This document shows positions 9,558-21,111 of a DNA stretch of 64,000 nt, in pieces (position 1 is the stretch's first letter; each line of letters starts with the position of its first letter). Below the pieces are notes generated by a model. The model made no database searches and was not told the origin of the DNA. It saw only the letters and a program-made list of their open reading frames with translations. Made by a program: the position numbers and the translations under genes. Source of the stretch: Coptis chinensis (Eukaryota > Streptophyta > Magnoliopsida > Ranunculales > Ranunculaceae). The DNA lies in contig CM027377.1 in assembly GCA_015680905.1 (NCBI GenBank), positions 60,843,501 to 60,907,500 on the forward strand, given 5' to 3'.

Positions 9558-10047
9558 TCTTTGGGCCACATTCCGGACCGGTCATTTCGGCCGGGGAGAG
9601 TTTGCCAGGGTTTAATTTAAGTAGAAAACCCTGGTTCATCCTCTGCTAACCCAGAGGATTCCTAGTAGTTGTTTATTTTCCTTGGTTTAGAAATGACTAT
9701 GTCATTTATTTCCCTTATGCATTGCATTTTTATTTTTCTAGTGATAAAAAAAAATTATATATCATTTGATTTCTCATAATTTTGTATCTTCAGACGGTTT
9801 GAATGAGAAATTTTTTATGATATGAAATTATTGTACTTCGTAATATATTAGTTGTTCCTTGATGCACTGGACCTACTCTCAAAGCCCAACGGTCAAAACC
9901 CAACGGACTGATCCAAACGGTCAGATGCCCAACGGTCAGATTTCTAATTATAAATCTAACTCTCCTCTTCCACTTCCACTCATCCCTTTCTCTCACTCTT
10001 CACAAATTCTCATTTTCTTCAACATAATAAATCAACTTGAGTAATGG
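9558..10047 (+). other. Spacer between orfA and orfT of element 2
   Basis: Non-coding. Contains imperfect CCCAACGGTCA repeats at about 9886-9940, a TATAAAT box at 9949-9955 and a CT-rich leader (9956-10020), as upstream of orfT in element 3. Confidence 0.55.
9949..9955 (+). promoter_or_regulatory. TATA box upstream of orfT, element 2
   Basis: TATAAAT followed by about 65 nt of C/T-rich leader (CTCCTCTTCCACTTCC...). The counterpart at 54816-54822 in element 3 has the same arrangement about 90 bases before the orfT ATG. Confidence 0.5.
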
Positions 10048-10146
10048 GAAAAGGAGCAACGCGAATGGGCTGTCTCAATATTCGTGATAACTATGTTTAT
10101 CATTGTTCTACTGTCGCTCATGCATAACATGCTCCAGAATATCTAG
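10048..10146 (+). pseudogene. orfT remnant of element 2 (membrane peptide)
   Basis: Thirty-two codons plus stop match the intact orfT of element 3 (54610-54729). Most differences are silent or conservative (SIFVITMFIIVLLSLM versus TVFVITVFVIILLSIM). The N-terminus is lost: an in-frame TAA at 10042 precedes it and no ATG remains in frame at the expected place. Confidence 0.7.
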
Positions 10147-10807
10147 ATCTATGTAACCAACATCTTTCTTTCCCTTTGTCGCTTTGTATATTAGTATGGT
10201 GTGTTAAATAATTCTCCACCATTTGTACGGGTTACGTATTAAATGGAGAAGTTCCATATTAAATATTTGTGTGTATTAGTTGTATTTTTACCTAAAAAAA
10301 ATAAATAAAAAATAAATAAAATCAACAACTAAGAAAACCATAACAAAGAAATTACCATCTAAATATCACCAAAATAATTATATCTCTACTCATGGTGTTC
10401 AGAGAAGATCAAGACGCTACACAAAGACGATAACACTTTGTCACACACGCAGCTCGATTATTCTATCCATATTCTATTACTGAGGTATGTTCATAAATTC
10501 TGAAATTATGGGTAGGTCTAACTGCCATGTGAAACCTTCCCCCATACTTTCTATCATTTTAACATCTCATTAATTGTTTGTGGAAATCTGACATGAAAAG
10601 AGTTACTATGGATACCCATTGTTGCTGTTCATAAAGGTCGGTGTCACAACAACACATGAGTCACTTGTGTTTTCATATATTAATTTTGGATTTAACTAAA
10701 CTTGAAATCATGTTGGGTACAGACTCATAGATTGCCTATAAATCTTTTCTTTTCAGCCATTCTCTTTCAAGCATTCTTCACTATACTTCCCTCCGTAATA
10801 CTTCCAA
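10147..10807 (+). other. Spacer between orfT and orfB of element 2
   Basis: No gene seen. Ends with a TATA box and pyrimidine-rich leader in front of orfB; the corresponding 600 bp of element 3 (53979-54609) is clearly homologous. Confidence 0.5.
10737..10743 (+). promoter_or_regulatory. TATA box upstream of orfB, element 2
   Basis: TATAAAT, 65 bases before the orfB ATG, followed by a C/T-rich leader (CTTTTCAGCCATTCTC...). The same box and leader occur at 54044-54050 in element 3 with almost the same spacing. Confidence 0.6.
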
Positions 10808-11866
10808 ATGGATCAACCAAGAAAAATAATACCTGAGAAAGACTACCTGAATTTTTTTGAAGATGGCTGGTTTTCTCCTTATTTTGACACTGAAATTGTA
10901 CGTCGAGGATGGACGCCTCTTCTATATCATTCAGCAGCTGGTTATTCCCAAGAATTGGTTATGATGTTCTACCAATTTAGTGGAACTGAAAATGGAAAAT
11001 GATATTTCAATGCCTATGGACGACGATTGGAATTGACTAGGGAAATTATCTCCGACATACTTCAAATCCCTATGAAAACCCAGGAGTTCCTTTTTCCAGA
11101 GTCATCATTTGATTCAGTCAAAACTTTACTACGAGCTACCGTATCTCATGGCGAAGTCGGAAATAGACATCACGTTATTTTTCAACGCTCTTTAAAACAG
11201 AATCAACGAGTTGTGCTCCACTGGTTGGGACACAATGTGGTAGGTACATCACACCAATCAGAAGTCACAAAGTCTCAACTTCACCTACTTTGGGTTTTGT
11301 AGACTCAAAGAGATGATTTTTGTCTAATCCAACACCTCTAGAACGCGATCACCAGGAAAACAAAAAGGTCAACACCTCTACCTACTTTAGTCATGCAGAT
11401 TATGATGCGTTGGGGTTATCCAATAATTTCTCCAGAGACACCCCTTCAAAGAGCAAATATTAGTGTGCTCCAAACAGACTACTCCGTTGGTTTTTGGACT
11501 CCTCACACTATGACAGATGAACAGAACGACCCAAGCTCAGACTCTGAACTTTTCTTTGATGAAAATGCCATGATAAACATTTTTAATCCCATGGAAGGCA
11601 TTCAATTTCTTCATCACGGCATGCAGGAACTATACGCTCATCAGAATATCATCATTACAACTCTTAAGGAATTCTAAGAACATCAAGCAATACATGATGT
11701 TGAACAGGAGAAAATCTTGGAAAATCATTCTCAATCCTTGCAAAATCACGCTCTCCTAATGGAGAATCAAACTACACTCTCTGCCAGCTAAGGGGACATT
11801 CAGATGCAGCTCAGACAACAAATTGAAGAACTAAACACTGTGGTGCACGATATGAGTCTCCAGTAG
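10808..11866 (+). pseudogene. orfB of element 2 (several in-frame stops)
   Basis: One frame from ATG 10808 to TAG 11864, homologous along its length to the intact 361-residue orfB of element 3. Stops at about 11000, 11300, 11339, 11675 and 11789 break it. Motifs kept: FFEDGWFSPYFDTEIVRRGW, LELTREIISDILQIPM, HWLGHNVVGTSH, IMMRWGYP, FNPMEGIQFLH and a Gln/Asn-rich coiled-coil-like C-terminus. The frame is kept despite the stops, so decay was by point mutation. Confidence 0.8.
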
Positions 11867-12154
11867 CATCATACTAATCCATGATTTTCTTATTAAATAA
11901 AAATGGAATAATAATACTAAGTCAATAAATAAATAATCGTACATATTATTACGTTTTTTGACGTATTATGAATTTTGTTGCTATCTTTATGTATTCTTTT
12001 GAAATGCTTACTAGAATTGTCATCATTTACGTTGTGACTAAAATAATTTTAACATGTGATTTTCAATGTCATTACAGGAGGGTTTATTTTCTTCCATACT
12101 CATTTATCCATCCAGTTTGCCTTTCTCATTGCCCATTTCTTTACTTCATCCACC
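11867..12154 (+). other. Spacer between orfB and orfC with a conserved acceptor-like site
   Basis: Non-coding. TTTCAATGTCATTACAG ends at 12077 and is followed by GAGGGTTTAT. Element 3 has TTGATTACAG followed by GAGGTTTTAT at the same place (52677-52680). The site has a pyrimidine tract and looks like a 3' splice acceptor ahead of the orfC ATG. Confidence 0.45.
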
Positions 12155-13141
12155 ATGGCATCTTCATCAAACATGACACTTCCAAAACTCATTCCTGAGC
12201 AATATTTTCAGTCTATAATGGATTCCAATACTTATGGCCATCTCTTCCGTGAATACATCACTAACATTGGGTGGTCTTCCCTAGTTCTTCAACCTAACCA
12301 AACTTATTCTCCGAGTTTGGCCGCATACTTTTATGCTAATATAGAGGACACACCAGCATTCAATCATGTGCATAGCTTCTACTTATACGGGTTCACAATC
12401 CTAGTTGGTGACACACATCATATTTTTTCTGAACAACAGCTTGCACTAACCTTGGATCTTCCATATCACGAACCGGCCGCATCATGGCATTACATCTATT
12501 ATAATTCTTACCGTTCCTTTCAGTGGCAAGTTTTTCGCGAAACTTACGGTGATGGTCTTGAAATTAAATGAGAAGGAGATGGCCATGTACCATGGCGCGA
12601 CATCACCATTCCCTTAGCAAGCATGACCATGAACATGGGGACTGCAATGTTGTTTATACTCCTGAACATCATGGGAGATTGGCATTTTTCTACTGCCAGT
12701 GAGGCTGCCTGCGTAGTATTCAGTGCACTGGCTCAAGGTCATACATTATTTAACATTTTAGGTTGTGTTATCTCCAACCTGAAATGATCTCGCACTTTTC
12801 AGGATCAGTATATTCTTTTACCTGTAATCGCTTGCCGAATTATGAAGACACATTTCTCACAGTTTGCAGCTACTTTTCATGACTGGGTCAAGGTAGATTC
12901 TATGTGCCCAAAGAAACAAAATCATTCGCCATTAAGGTTTAGGCAATGGAAACGTCCATTTCGCCAAGACTGGAGGCATGTTCGTTGTTACCCGAAGGAT
13001 GAAAATATGAAGAAACATTTGAACAAATCCAGAGACAAAGAATGGGCAGAAATTTGGCAGACTATTATCTTTTGGCACGATGCTAAGGAAATGTATTTCC
13101 TTATTGAGGACGCCAGACCTACACATCCTATTGGATGGTAA
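12155..13141 (+). pseudogene. orfC of element 2 (two in-frame stops)
   Basis: A 329-codon frame starting at ATG 12155 in a good context (CACCATGG), ending at TAA 13139, with stops at 12569 and 12785. N-terminal segment: LIPEQYFQSIMDSNTYG, ITNIGWSSLVLQPNQTYSPSL, YGFTILVGDTHHIF and LALTLDLPYHEP. This follows the same pattern as the start of orfA and orfB (GW, YSPSLA..FY, FTI, LTLDLP). The C-terminus is basic (RQWKRPFRQDWRHVR). It lacks the PMEGI motif of orfA/B. Element 3 keeps only the first 140 residues. Confidence 0.7.
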
Positions 13142-14915
13142 ATTTGAACTTACCATTGTACATATATTTAGCTAAAAATTATGCTTCATGTGCTATTGTC
13201 TTTCATTATTTTGTGTGCTATATTTCGTGTGCTATTATACATTTCATTGTTCATTTCTGTATAATATATTATGTTCTCCAACCTTTTTGTTCCAGCAATC
13301 TAGCCCTAATTTTGCTCACGGTTCTTAGGTAATTTCTCTCTTTATTTATTGATACTTCGAGGACTAAGCATCATTCTGTTTGGGGGTGCTTTTAACCTGT
13401 AGCAAAAATTAGGCAACTTGTAGCCTGTATATAGTTTTTATTTTCTGGTTAATAATTGTACTTAGTGACAAAGTCTTGTTTCCTTTTCAATGATGAAAAT
13501 TGTCTAGAAATCTCACATTAGTATCTGAATTAGGATTCGTTTTTAAGAAACTTAAGATAATACGTATGCAATAGTTTATACATCTTTTCATGAACATTCA
13601 TGTATCTTGAGTATCATCGAAGTGTACATAGCAGTAAGTTTCTGGAACCAACGGTTAGTTACTTAAACGATCAATCCTGTGAGAATCTAACCAAAAAGCC
13701 TCGATATGTGTGATATGTGAGTAATGACATAGAGGAGTAGTTTTTCCGATTAGAGAAAATCACACGTCTACTTACTTGATCACCACCCGAACCCTAGGCG
13801 AGAATTTAGGCCTTCTTTAGATCGACATAGCTAAAAAAATTCTTACCTGTTACAAATTTTACCGCTAGTCACTCCACTGAACCTTTCATCAAACCTTTCA
13901 CTTTCACCAAAAATTCCTTACCCATCTATTAAACCAAATAAAAGAACCTACCAAAGTTATGAGTATGAGAAATAGGATGAAATGTGGAAAAATAAAGAGA
14001 AAGACTTGTCCCAAATAAAAGTCAGTTACTTGCTTTAGGAAAGAAAAATAGAATCATGTTCTTAAGTTATATATAAAAAGTCAGTTATATATATATATAT
14101 ATATATAGAAAAAAAAATCATCAGTATCTAGAGGCTTAAGAACAAGGTTGGAAAACACAGTTAGAAGAAGGAAAGAAAATAAGGATTTCTCTAGTATAAA
14201 TATCTTGAAGACCCTATTATCTCATACTCATAAATTTTGATTATCCATTTCCATTTTCTTCTACACCATCACCTAAGCCCCACAATACCTAATAAAGACC
14301 TCTAGCTCATTTAGGAGTAGGAAGGTGTGATAATAAGTAGTAGACGTGATTGATCGACCTCGGCTCCTCTGACTGTCATTGAGATGTGAGGAGACGTGTG
14401 CCCACTGCACACTGGAGTTAACGAAACCTGAGTGGAAAAATTTTGAGTTAATTTGTGTTTCGACGCAGACCTGTGAGAACCCATTTAGTTACGTTCTCCA
14501 AAGGATCTAGAAACGACCCTGCTAGTACATTTCAATGAAAAGTTCACTGCATGCATAATCATATGTAGATGTTTTAATTATTGAATGCATATTAACTTGA
14601 GTTTCAAAGAAATCAATCCTCGTTCCCTGCTAAGGAGATGTATGGATATCTAAGATTAATTTAGGAAATGAGTTTTTGTCACTGAGTCATTGTAGTATAA
14701 ATGAAGTTTGAGAGTATCTTCTCTGGAAAACTCTCACGATGCTATAACTCATCTACTAGGGAATTCCTAGTGGTTTAAGGCCTTGTTGCATATGGTCAAT
14801 GCAACCGCACTCTGCAAAACGAGAATTAGTTAGGACTACACATTTTTTGGCCACTTATCTATTTTAATGTCTCTTCTTTGCTTGAGGACAAGCAAAGTGC
14901 TATTTGAGGGTAGTG
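13142..14915 (+). other. Long 3' non-coding region of element 2 with priming site
   Basis: About 1.8 kb without a gene, homologous to element 1 (16540-18663) and element 3 (50687-52150). It contains an AT microsatellite at 14088-14106, the palindrome CTAGGGAATTCCTAG at about 14757-14771, the stem-loop TTGCTTG-AGGA-CAAGCAA-like hairpin at 14878-14895 and the purine-rich TTTGAGGGTAGTG before the 3' LTR. Confidence 0.7.
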
Positions 14916-16428
14916 TGATAAGCACCCAAAACTGTAATATGAAACCCCATTGAGACATATAAATTTGGTTAATTATGTGTTTAATAATCATGAAATAAAT
15001 ATATTTTCGTACTTTTGCAGGTATTCGCAGTAAACATGAAAATATTGGTTAAACCTGCGTTAAAGCACGGGGAACGACGTATATATGAATTCTTCCAAAT
15101 TAGCCATGTAAAGCCCAACAAATCCACACAGAAGCATCAAACTTCCGAAGCTCTTACCTCTGAACCGGGACTCGACGCGACAAGTGAGCTGCTGCATAAT
15201 CGTACGATGAACTCTACGCATAGGCGGTAAGTTGTAAAATTGCCAAAAGACCGGACCGCCACTGGACTGCACATGGACCCACTATGCGGGCCCGCAAGAT
15301 TTGATAAGTCATCAATCATGGAGCATGTCAAGACAAAAATGTCAAATTATTGGTGCAAAGTTGACACCTTGTATGTAATTAATTAGATTAGGTGTTAATA
15401 GTGAAAAAAAAAAAAAAAAAAAGCAAGATGTCACTTTGCTTTAATGTGGTGGATAAAAATGAAGTAAATGTGGTTTGGTGTTTCACGTGGGAGGAAATGG
15501 GATTTCTCTCAAATGGAGAAGAAAACAAAACAAGGGGGGGACAATCCATTTACTCCCTTGACTTATTTTCCTTTACCATGTATTATTTTAGTTCCTTAGT
15601 TTTGGATAGTTTTTTAGTTTTTGGTTTTGGAACAAAAGCTTGTAATAGTTTTAATGGAGGAAAATTTGTTTTCTTCTAGTGGAAATAAAATCTAAATGCA
15701 AGTGAGTTTTTATAGTTAGTTTCTTCTTTTTGTTCTCTCTCCTTCTTTTTACATTCTACATTAGTCATCTTTTAGCCCAAGGACCATGAGCTAAACCTTC
15801 CCTTTGTGGGGAGTTAATAATACTCATGTGAGGGAAAATCTTTGTTATTTGGTTTAGTGAGTTGTTTAGGAATAACAACTAGACCTACATCCTATCCCAA
15901 AATGATAGTTGGTGTAGTGTCTAGTTAGGGATCAAAGTGATGAGCTTAGAGATAAGTCATTGCTTTGGTTCTACATGCTAGCATGTATGAGCTTAAAGAT
16001 GAGTCATATATGTTAGGGGTCAAGTTTTCTTTTATTAGGACTTGTCTAAGAGTTCTAGGAAGATTAGATGCACTTACTAAAATCAAATAACAAAAGTTAT
16101 TTTCACATGAGGAGAATTAACTCTCCACTTTTGTTTTATTAAAATTTTATCTTGTCTTAGTTGCATGTTTACGTAACTTAATGTTTTAAATTTTTGTGTA
16201 TTAAAGAAACCAAGTATTTAGTATTTATAAAATCATAGCTAAACTTACTCACTAGTTTCCTAAAAGAGTGAAACCAAATTGTAAGTGGTCCTAGAATTTA
16301 GGTTGGTTCGAATCCCTACTCCAAACAATATGAACACGAAGATCGTGAGTAAGGAAAAATATCTTTGAATTCGGACTTTGGCCAAAGAAGAGATTCAAAT
16401 CTCTAATATAGCAAAAAGGTGAATATCA
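14916..16428 (+). repeat. 3' LTR of element 2
   Basis: 1513 bp, TG...CA ends. Carries a longer poly-A run near 15403-15422 than the 5' copy. It is preceded by a purine-rich tract (TTTGAGGGTAGTG) that would prime plus-strand synthesis. Confidence 0.95.
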
Positions 16429-16433
16429 CAGAG
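16429..16433. repeat. Right target-site duplication (CAGAG) of element 2
   Basis: Follows the right LTR end GAATATCA and matches the five bases at 4020-4024. Confidence 0.95.
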
Positions 16434-16539
16434 AATCAGAGACGCACTCCCACGTAGTGATAGACATGCCAGGCCTCGACGTCAGCAAGGAGAAGGATCT
16501 TCTAGACGTCGAGACGAGTCATGCACAGATTCTGACTAG
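16434..16539 (+). pseudogene. orfA of element 1, 3' part after the element 2 insertion
   Basis: This is the end of the orfA begun at 3078. When element 2 and one CAGAG copy are ignored, the frame is kept across the insertion and continues with an Arg/Ser-rich tail (RIRDALPRSDRHARPRR then SSRRRDES) to TAG at 16537. The basic tail could bind nucleic acid, but this is inference. Confidence 0.65.
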
Positions 16540-18663
16540 GATTCCTAGTGTCCGTATGGTTGGATTTATTTCTTTTTCTATTTCTTTTTCACGTATATGA
16601 CGTAGTATAAGTTAACTTTATGCTTAATATTATCTGCTCGTTTTATTTTGTTTTTCTTGTGGAATTTGGTTTATGAGTATAAAGTAAAACTTTATGCTTA
16701 ATATTATCTGCTCATTTTATTTTGTTTTTCTTGTGGAATTTGGTTTATGAGTATAAAACAAATACATCATGCCAAATTTTTCCATTTTTCTTTCATGCAT
16801 GTATTCAAAAATACAAAAACCCAAAAAGATTTTATAGTAGAATAAATATCTCTAGTATAATAAACCATGTATTTCTCGTTCTATATCAAACAACTCACGC
16901 CCCAAACTTATTTGGGGGAGGCGTATTTTCATCATGAAGAACATAATACAAGTGTATCGCCGTTTTTTCTCATGTTTCTATGGTAATCTCTTTTCTTATC
17001 TCTTCATACTTTGAGGGCAAAGCATATTTCTATTTGGGGGTGGTATAATAACATTTTGCAAAAACTATGCATTCTCTATATAGTATATATAATAGTATAT
17101 TTCTTCCTTTCAAAAAATGTTTTTGAAAAAGACCAAAAATATTTTTCCATTTAGTATTAAAAAGTTTTGTTTCCTTTTTCTATGATGAATAAAAAGTTTA
17201 GAAGTCTCATTATAGCAATAGAGTAAGGACTTGTTCTTCGTACTTAGACTAATGTACGTACAATAGTTTCTGCATCTTTTCATAAATGGCATGCATCAGC
17301 ATTTGTTTGTATATAGCAGTGAGTTTCCAAAGCCAAGATTAGAACAATTAAGTTCCATATCCTGTGAGAATCTAGCCAAAAGCCTCATCTTAATGATTAT
17401 TGAGTGATGACACAAAGGATGTCCGAATAGAAAGACTACACATCCACTTGCTTGATCACCACGTCATATCCTATGAGAGAATTTAGACCCTTTTTGGATC
17501 GATATAGCCAAATAAACATTAAAAATCCAAAAAGATAGTTTTTCTCTAGTTACCCCTCTTGAGCCTTCACCCTTTCTAAAAGCCTTTTTATTCTTCACCA
17601 AAAATTCCTAACCCGTTACAACACACAATAAAAAGCTTACCCAGCCATGATGAGTTGAGAACTGGATGGATATCAGAAAAAAGAGAAGAGAAGACCTTGT
17701 ACAAAAACAAAATAGTTATTTTCTTCAAAATGAAAAGAAAAGAAAAGAAAGACCCATCCAAAACCAAAACTCTAAAAAATTCAATGGAGTCAAAAATCGA
17801 ATCTCCCAAAAGTTCAAAATTAAAAGGAGACGATATCAAAAACAAAAGCAAAGTTAGAACTCCCAAAATTCAAAATCATATGGAGTCACAAAGCCAAAGG
17901 GCTAAAAAAATGTATCACAATTCGAAACAAAAGAACAAAACGAGGTTCTTCTCTGGTTACAAGTATCTTGAAGACCCAGTTTCTTAACTTATCAGATTTT
18001 GTTTTTCCCTTCCTTTTTCTTTCTAAACCATCACCATAGCCCCGTAACTCCTAATAAAAGACATCTAGCTCGATTAGGAATAGGATGGTGTGATAGTAAG
18101 TGGCAAGCGTGATCAATCGACCCCGGTTTCTTTGGACATCATTTGAGTATGTGAGGAATTTAAGTGCTCGCTGCACTTGAGAGAATGAACCTTGAGTGAA
18201 TCTATTAGAGAGTTGTGATTGCAACACACCCCTATGAGAACCCACCTTAAGGAAGCTCTCCAAAAGCCTCGGAAATAACTCTGTTTTTGCATTTTATTGC
18301 TCATGTTTTGTATATTTATCTTTAGATGATTAAATTACTGTATATATGTTATTCTGAGTTCAAAGGAGCTTGTCATTATTCACCGCTAATGAGATGTATA
18401 AAATTCTGAGAATAAATAAGGAAACAAGACCCTTTGTACTAAATAGAAGAAGTTTGTGAGTACCTTCACTTGAAAACTCTCACGAGGCTTTAATCTCGTC
18501 CACTAGGGAATTCCTAGTGGTTTAAGGCATTGTTGTATATGGTCAATGCAATCGCACTCTGCGAAACAAGATTAGTATAATTTATAATAAATCACTCATT
18601 TGTGATCTTAGTTTTTTTCTCTCATTCTTGCTTGAGGACAAGCAAGATGCTATTTGGAGGTGG
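16540..18663 (+). other. 3' non-coding region of element 1 with priming site
   Basis: No gene; a Lys-rich ORF at 17655-17987 is low-complexity. Contains a 74-bp tandem duplication (16615-16762). The palindrome CACTAGGGAATTCCTAGTG is at 18501-18519, the stem-loop TTGCTTGAGGACAAGCAA at 18628-18645 and a purine tract GGAGGTGG before TGATCAGC at 18664. Confidence 0.7.
16615..16762 (+). repeat. 74-bp tandem duplication in element 1
   Basis: Two nearly identical copies beginning ACTTTATGCTTAATATTATC at 16615 and 16689. Confidence 0.9.
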
Positions 18664-20403
18664 TGATCAGCTCCCAAATGTGCGTTTTATTACCCGTATA
18701 TTACTGTATTACAGTCCCTCTTACGCTTAACGAAAAGATAACTAATAGCTTTTATTGGCTTTTTCAGGTTAAGGAGTATTTCAGACCACTTGTCATAAAA
18801 GCTGCGTCTTAGCCCCAAAAAGAGTTTTAATCACGCTTATTATGAAGACCATGAGCTGCTATGGAAAAATATTGAAAAAGTCAAAGTCAACCGGTCAACA
18901 GTCAAAAGTCAAAGCCCTCAAATCAGAAGACCAGATATGGAGGCCCTTATCTCAAAATATGATGAATTTTCTCCCTAAACCTACCTTGGTCAAGAAGAAA
19001 CCAAAAAGCAAAAGCAAAAGTAAAAGTAAAAGTGAAGTGTGAGGTGTCTAGTTTGTAATGGAGAAGAGCAAATATGTAAAAGGCAAAAGTAGGGGTATAT
19101 AAGCAAAATGCAAGGGAGAGAGAAATTGTCCATTGTCTTAGGATCCAAACCATTTGGTTTGTTTAATTTCTTGTCTTGTTTTTCAATTCATGTTTTTATT
19201 TTCTTATTGTTTTATTTCATTTCAATCTTGTCACTTTCTTGTTCTTATTTTAATCAATCTTGTTTACTTGTTCTTTATTTCAACCTTTAAATCTTGTTCA
19301 CTTGTTCTTATTTCAATATTTTAATCAATCTTCCCTTTTATGTTTTCAAGTCATTTCAATATAACAATCAAGCTTTCAATGTTTTCATTAGCTTAGAACC
19401 ATTCTAATCCATACAAGAGTTTACCTTTCTTCTTCACATCTCCCCCACTCAAACTCTAAACAATTTAGGATGAACCTCACTCTTAAAATAACTTTTTAAA
19501 GTATACTCACCACAATCTAAAGCTTCATGGCCCAAAACATAGCTCCCAAGCCCATGCCCGAAATTGTAACCCAAACCTCTATTATAAAGAGGATTAGGGA
19601 AAAAACAATATATCTTCTTCCCCCATTAGTTTTAGTATAATTTAGGGTTTATATTGTAGCCTTCAATTAACCTCCATTAAAACACCACTATTTCAATAAA
19701 GTTCATTCCTTTCTTCATTAATTTCATTCAATGTCTTATTTAATTGTTAGTATAGTTGTTATTCCAATGAGTTTAGGCTAATCTCATCATTAAAGATGAT
19801 GATTATGAAGCCTAAAGAAGGATTTTATTGTAGATGATAATTATTTCGTTGTGTAAGATTAAACATGTTTAGCTTCTTAATTATATATGTTTAAAGATAA
19901 ATTGTATATTGAATTGAACCAAGGATTGTTAGGGTTAGAACAGAGATGTTTTATCATAATTCTCCTTCATACTAGTAGTAATGAATATAGAGATGTAGGT
20001 TATTGTTAGGGATCAAGAACGTCCAAACTTTTGTTGGAACATTATGGGAAGACATTAGAATAGAGCTTTACAATGAAGAAATTAGAATTTGCATGAGATA
20101 ACTTGTTAGGTGGATTATTCATTACTCTTTATATTTCTTCATTCATTTGAATATCATATTTTATTGCTTAGATTAAATTAGTTTAAGTTTTAGTCAATAG
20201 CATAATCATAGTTTAATTTATCTCTCAACATAAACATTAATGTTCTCACCATCGTTTCTCTTGTTTTAATTAGTTGAATTCTATTTGCATCTTCTTGATT
20301 AGGTGTAGAACGAATCCGTACTCTTATATTGCATGATATGTTTGAGAGTAGAAAATTGATACAAATACATTAATTGGTATTATAACTCTTTTCGTGTATA
20401 TCA
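18664..20403 (+). repeat. 3' LTR of element 1
   Basis: Starts TGATCAGCTCCC right after the priming site. The right edge is inferred: TATATCA at about 20397-20403 is the last TG...CA-compatible end before copia gag sequence resumes. The sequence differs from the LTRs of elements 2 and 3 except at the first bases. A possible promoter (GGGTATATAAGC) is at 19092-19103. Confidence 0.65.
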
Positions 20404-21111
20404 TGCTTTCCACAACATTGGTTTTTGCCGCCATGGAATATTTGTCGTTCTTCTCAGATAAATGGTTATCTTCCTCTATCTTTAAACGGATGATCAATTC
20501 TTCAAGGTTCATCTCTTTGCGTTTATATATGCTTGAGATAGTTCTTAAAATCCTTCCAAGATGGTGGTAATTTTTCAACCATAGCAGCAGCCACTTGGAA
20601 TGATTCACTCATGGTCATTCCATCATCAATAACATCATGTAGGATTACTTGAAGTTCTTGAACTTGGCTTATGACGGTCTTAGAATCCGTCATCTTGAAA
20701 TCAAGAAATCGTCCAACTATGAATTTCTTCATGCCAGCATCTTGAGTCTTATATTTCTTGTCCAAAGAATCCCAAAGTTCCTTAGCCGTTTTGAACATGT
20801 TATACACATTGTACAATGATTCGGCCAATCCGCTAAGATTATAATTTATACACAATAAATCAGCATGAAACTAAGCATCGATCTTTTACCAACACCTTTT
20901 CCTTGTCATTTTCATCATGGATTACTTCAGAAGCCTTATCCCACAGAAAGCTTGCCAAGTTAAGGGTGGTCAGATAGAAGAGCATCTTCTGTTGCCAGCG
21001 CTTGAAATTAGTTCAATTAAACTTTCCAGGCTTCTCCCCATAAGGAACATAATGGGGAACAACAGTAGGAACTGCAACAGGAACAACATGAGTAACTGGT
21101 GGTGTTTCCAT
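20404..21111 (-). pseudogene. Copia-type gag pseudogene
   Basis: On the minus strand the frame starts at ATG 21111 (METPPVTHVV), then has KRWQQKMLFYLTTLN, FKTAKELWDSLDKKY, FLDFKMTDSKTVISQVQEL and KLPPSWKDFKNYLKH. This is the typical order of the copia gag (UBN2-type) domain, followed by LEELIIRLKIEEDN. Two stops and a frameshift break it. The gag stops abruptly where the LTR of element 1 is thought to end, so the rest of this copia element probably lies beyond the 5' LTR of element 1, outside the window. Confidence 0.8.

Larger units (their letters stand above)
4025..16428 (+). mobile_element. Element 2: nested Athila-like Ty3/gypsy retrotransposon
   Basis: A 12.4-kb element with LTRs at 4025-5531 and 14916-16428, both beginning TGATAAGC and ending GAATATCA, flanked by CAGAG. 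Between them are an extended tRNA-Asp primer-binding site, the end of RNase H plus integrase, then orfS, orfA, an orfT remnant, orfB, orfC and a long 3' non-coding region. Gag, protease, RT and most of RNase H are missing, so it could not move by itself. It lies inside orfA of element 1 and is therefore younger than element 1. Confidence 0.95.
16434..20403 (+). mobile_element. Element 1, 3' portion including its 3' LTR
   Basis: Continues element 1 after element 2: end of orfA, 3' non-coding region, priming site and LTR from 18664. The element's target duplication cannot be seen because its left end is outside the window. Confidence 0.7.

Noticed and set aside
17655..17987. Lys/Ser-rich 110-codon ORF in the 3' region of element 1
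   Set aside because: Low-complexity A-rich sequence; stops occur in the matching part of element 2 and nothing resembles a protein family.
18842..19042. Lys/Ser-rich ORF in the LTR of element 1
   Set aside because: Low-complexity AAAAGCAAAAGT repeats inside an LTR, no support as a gene.
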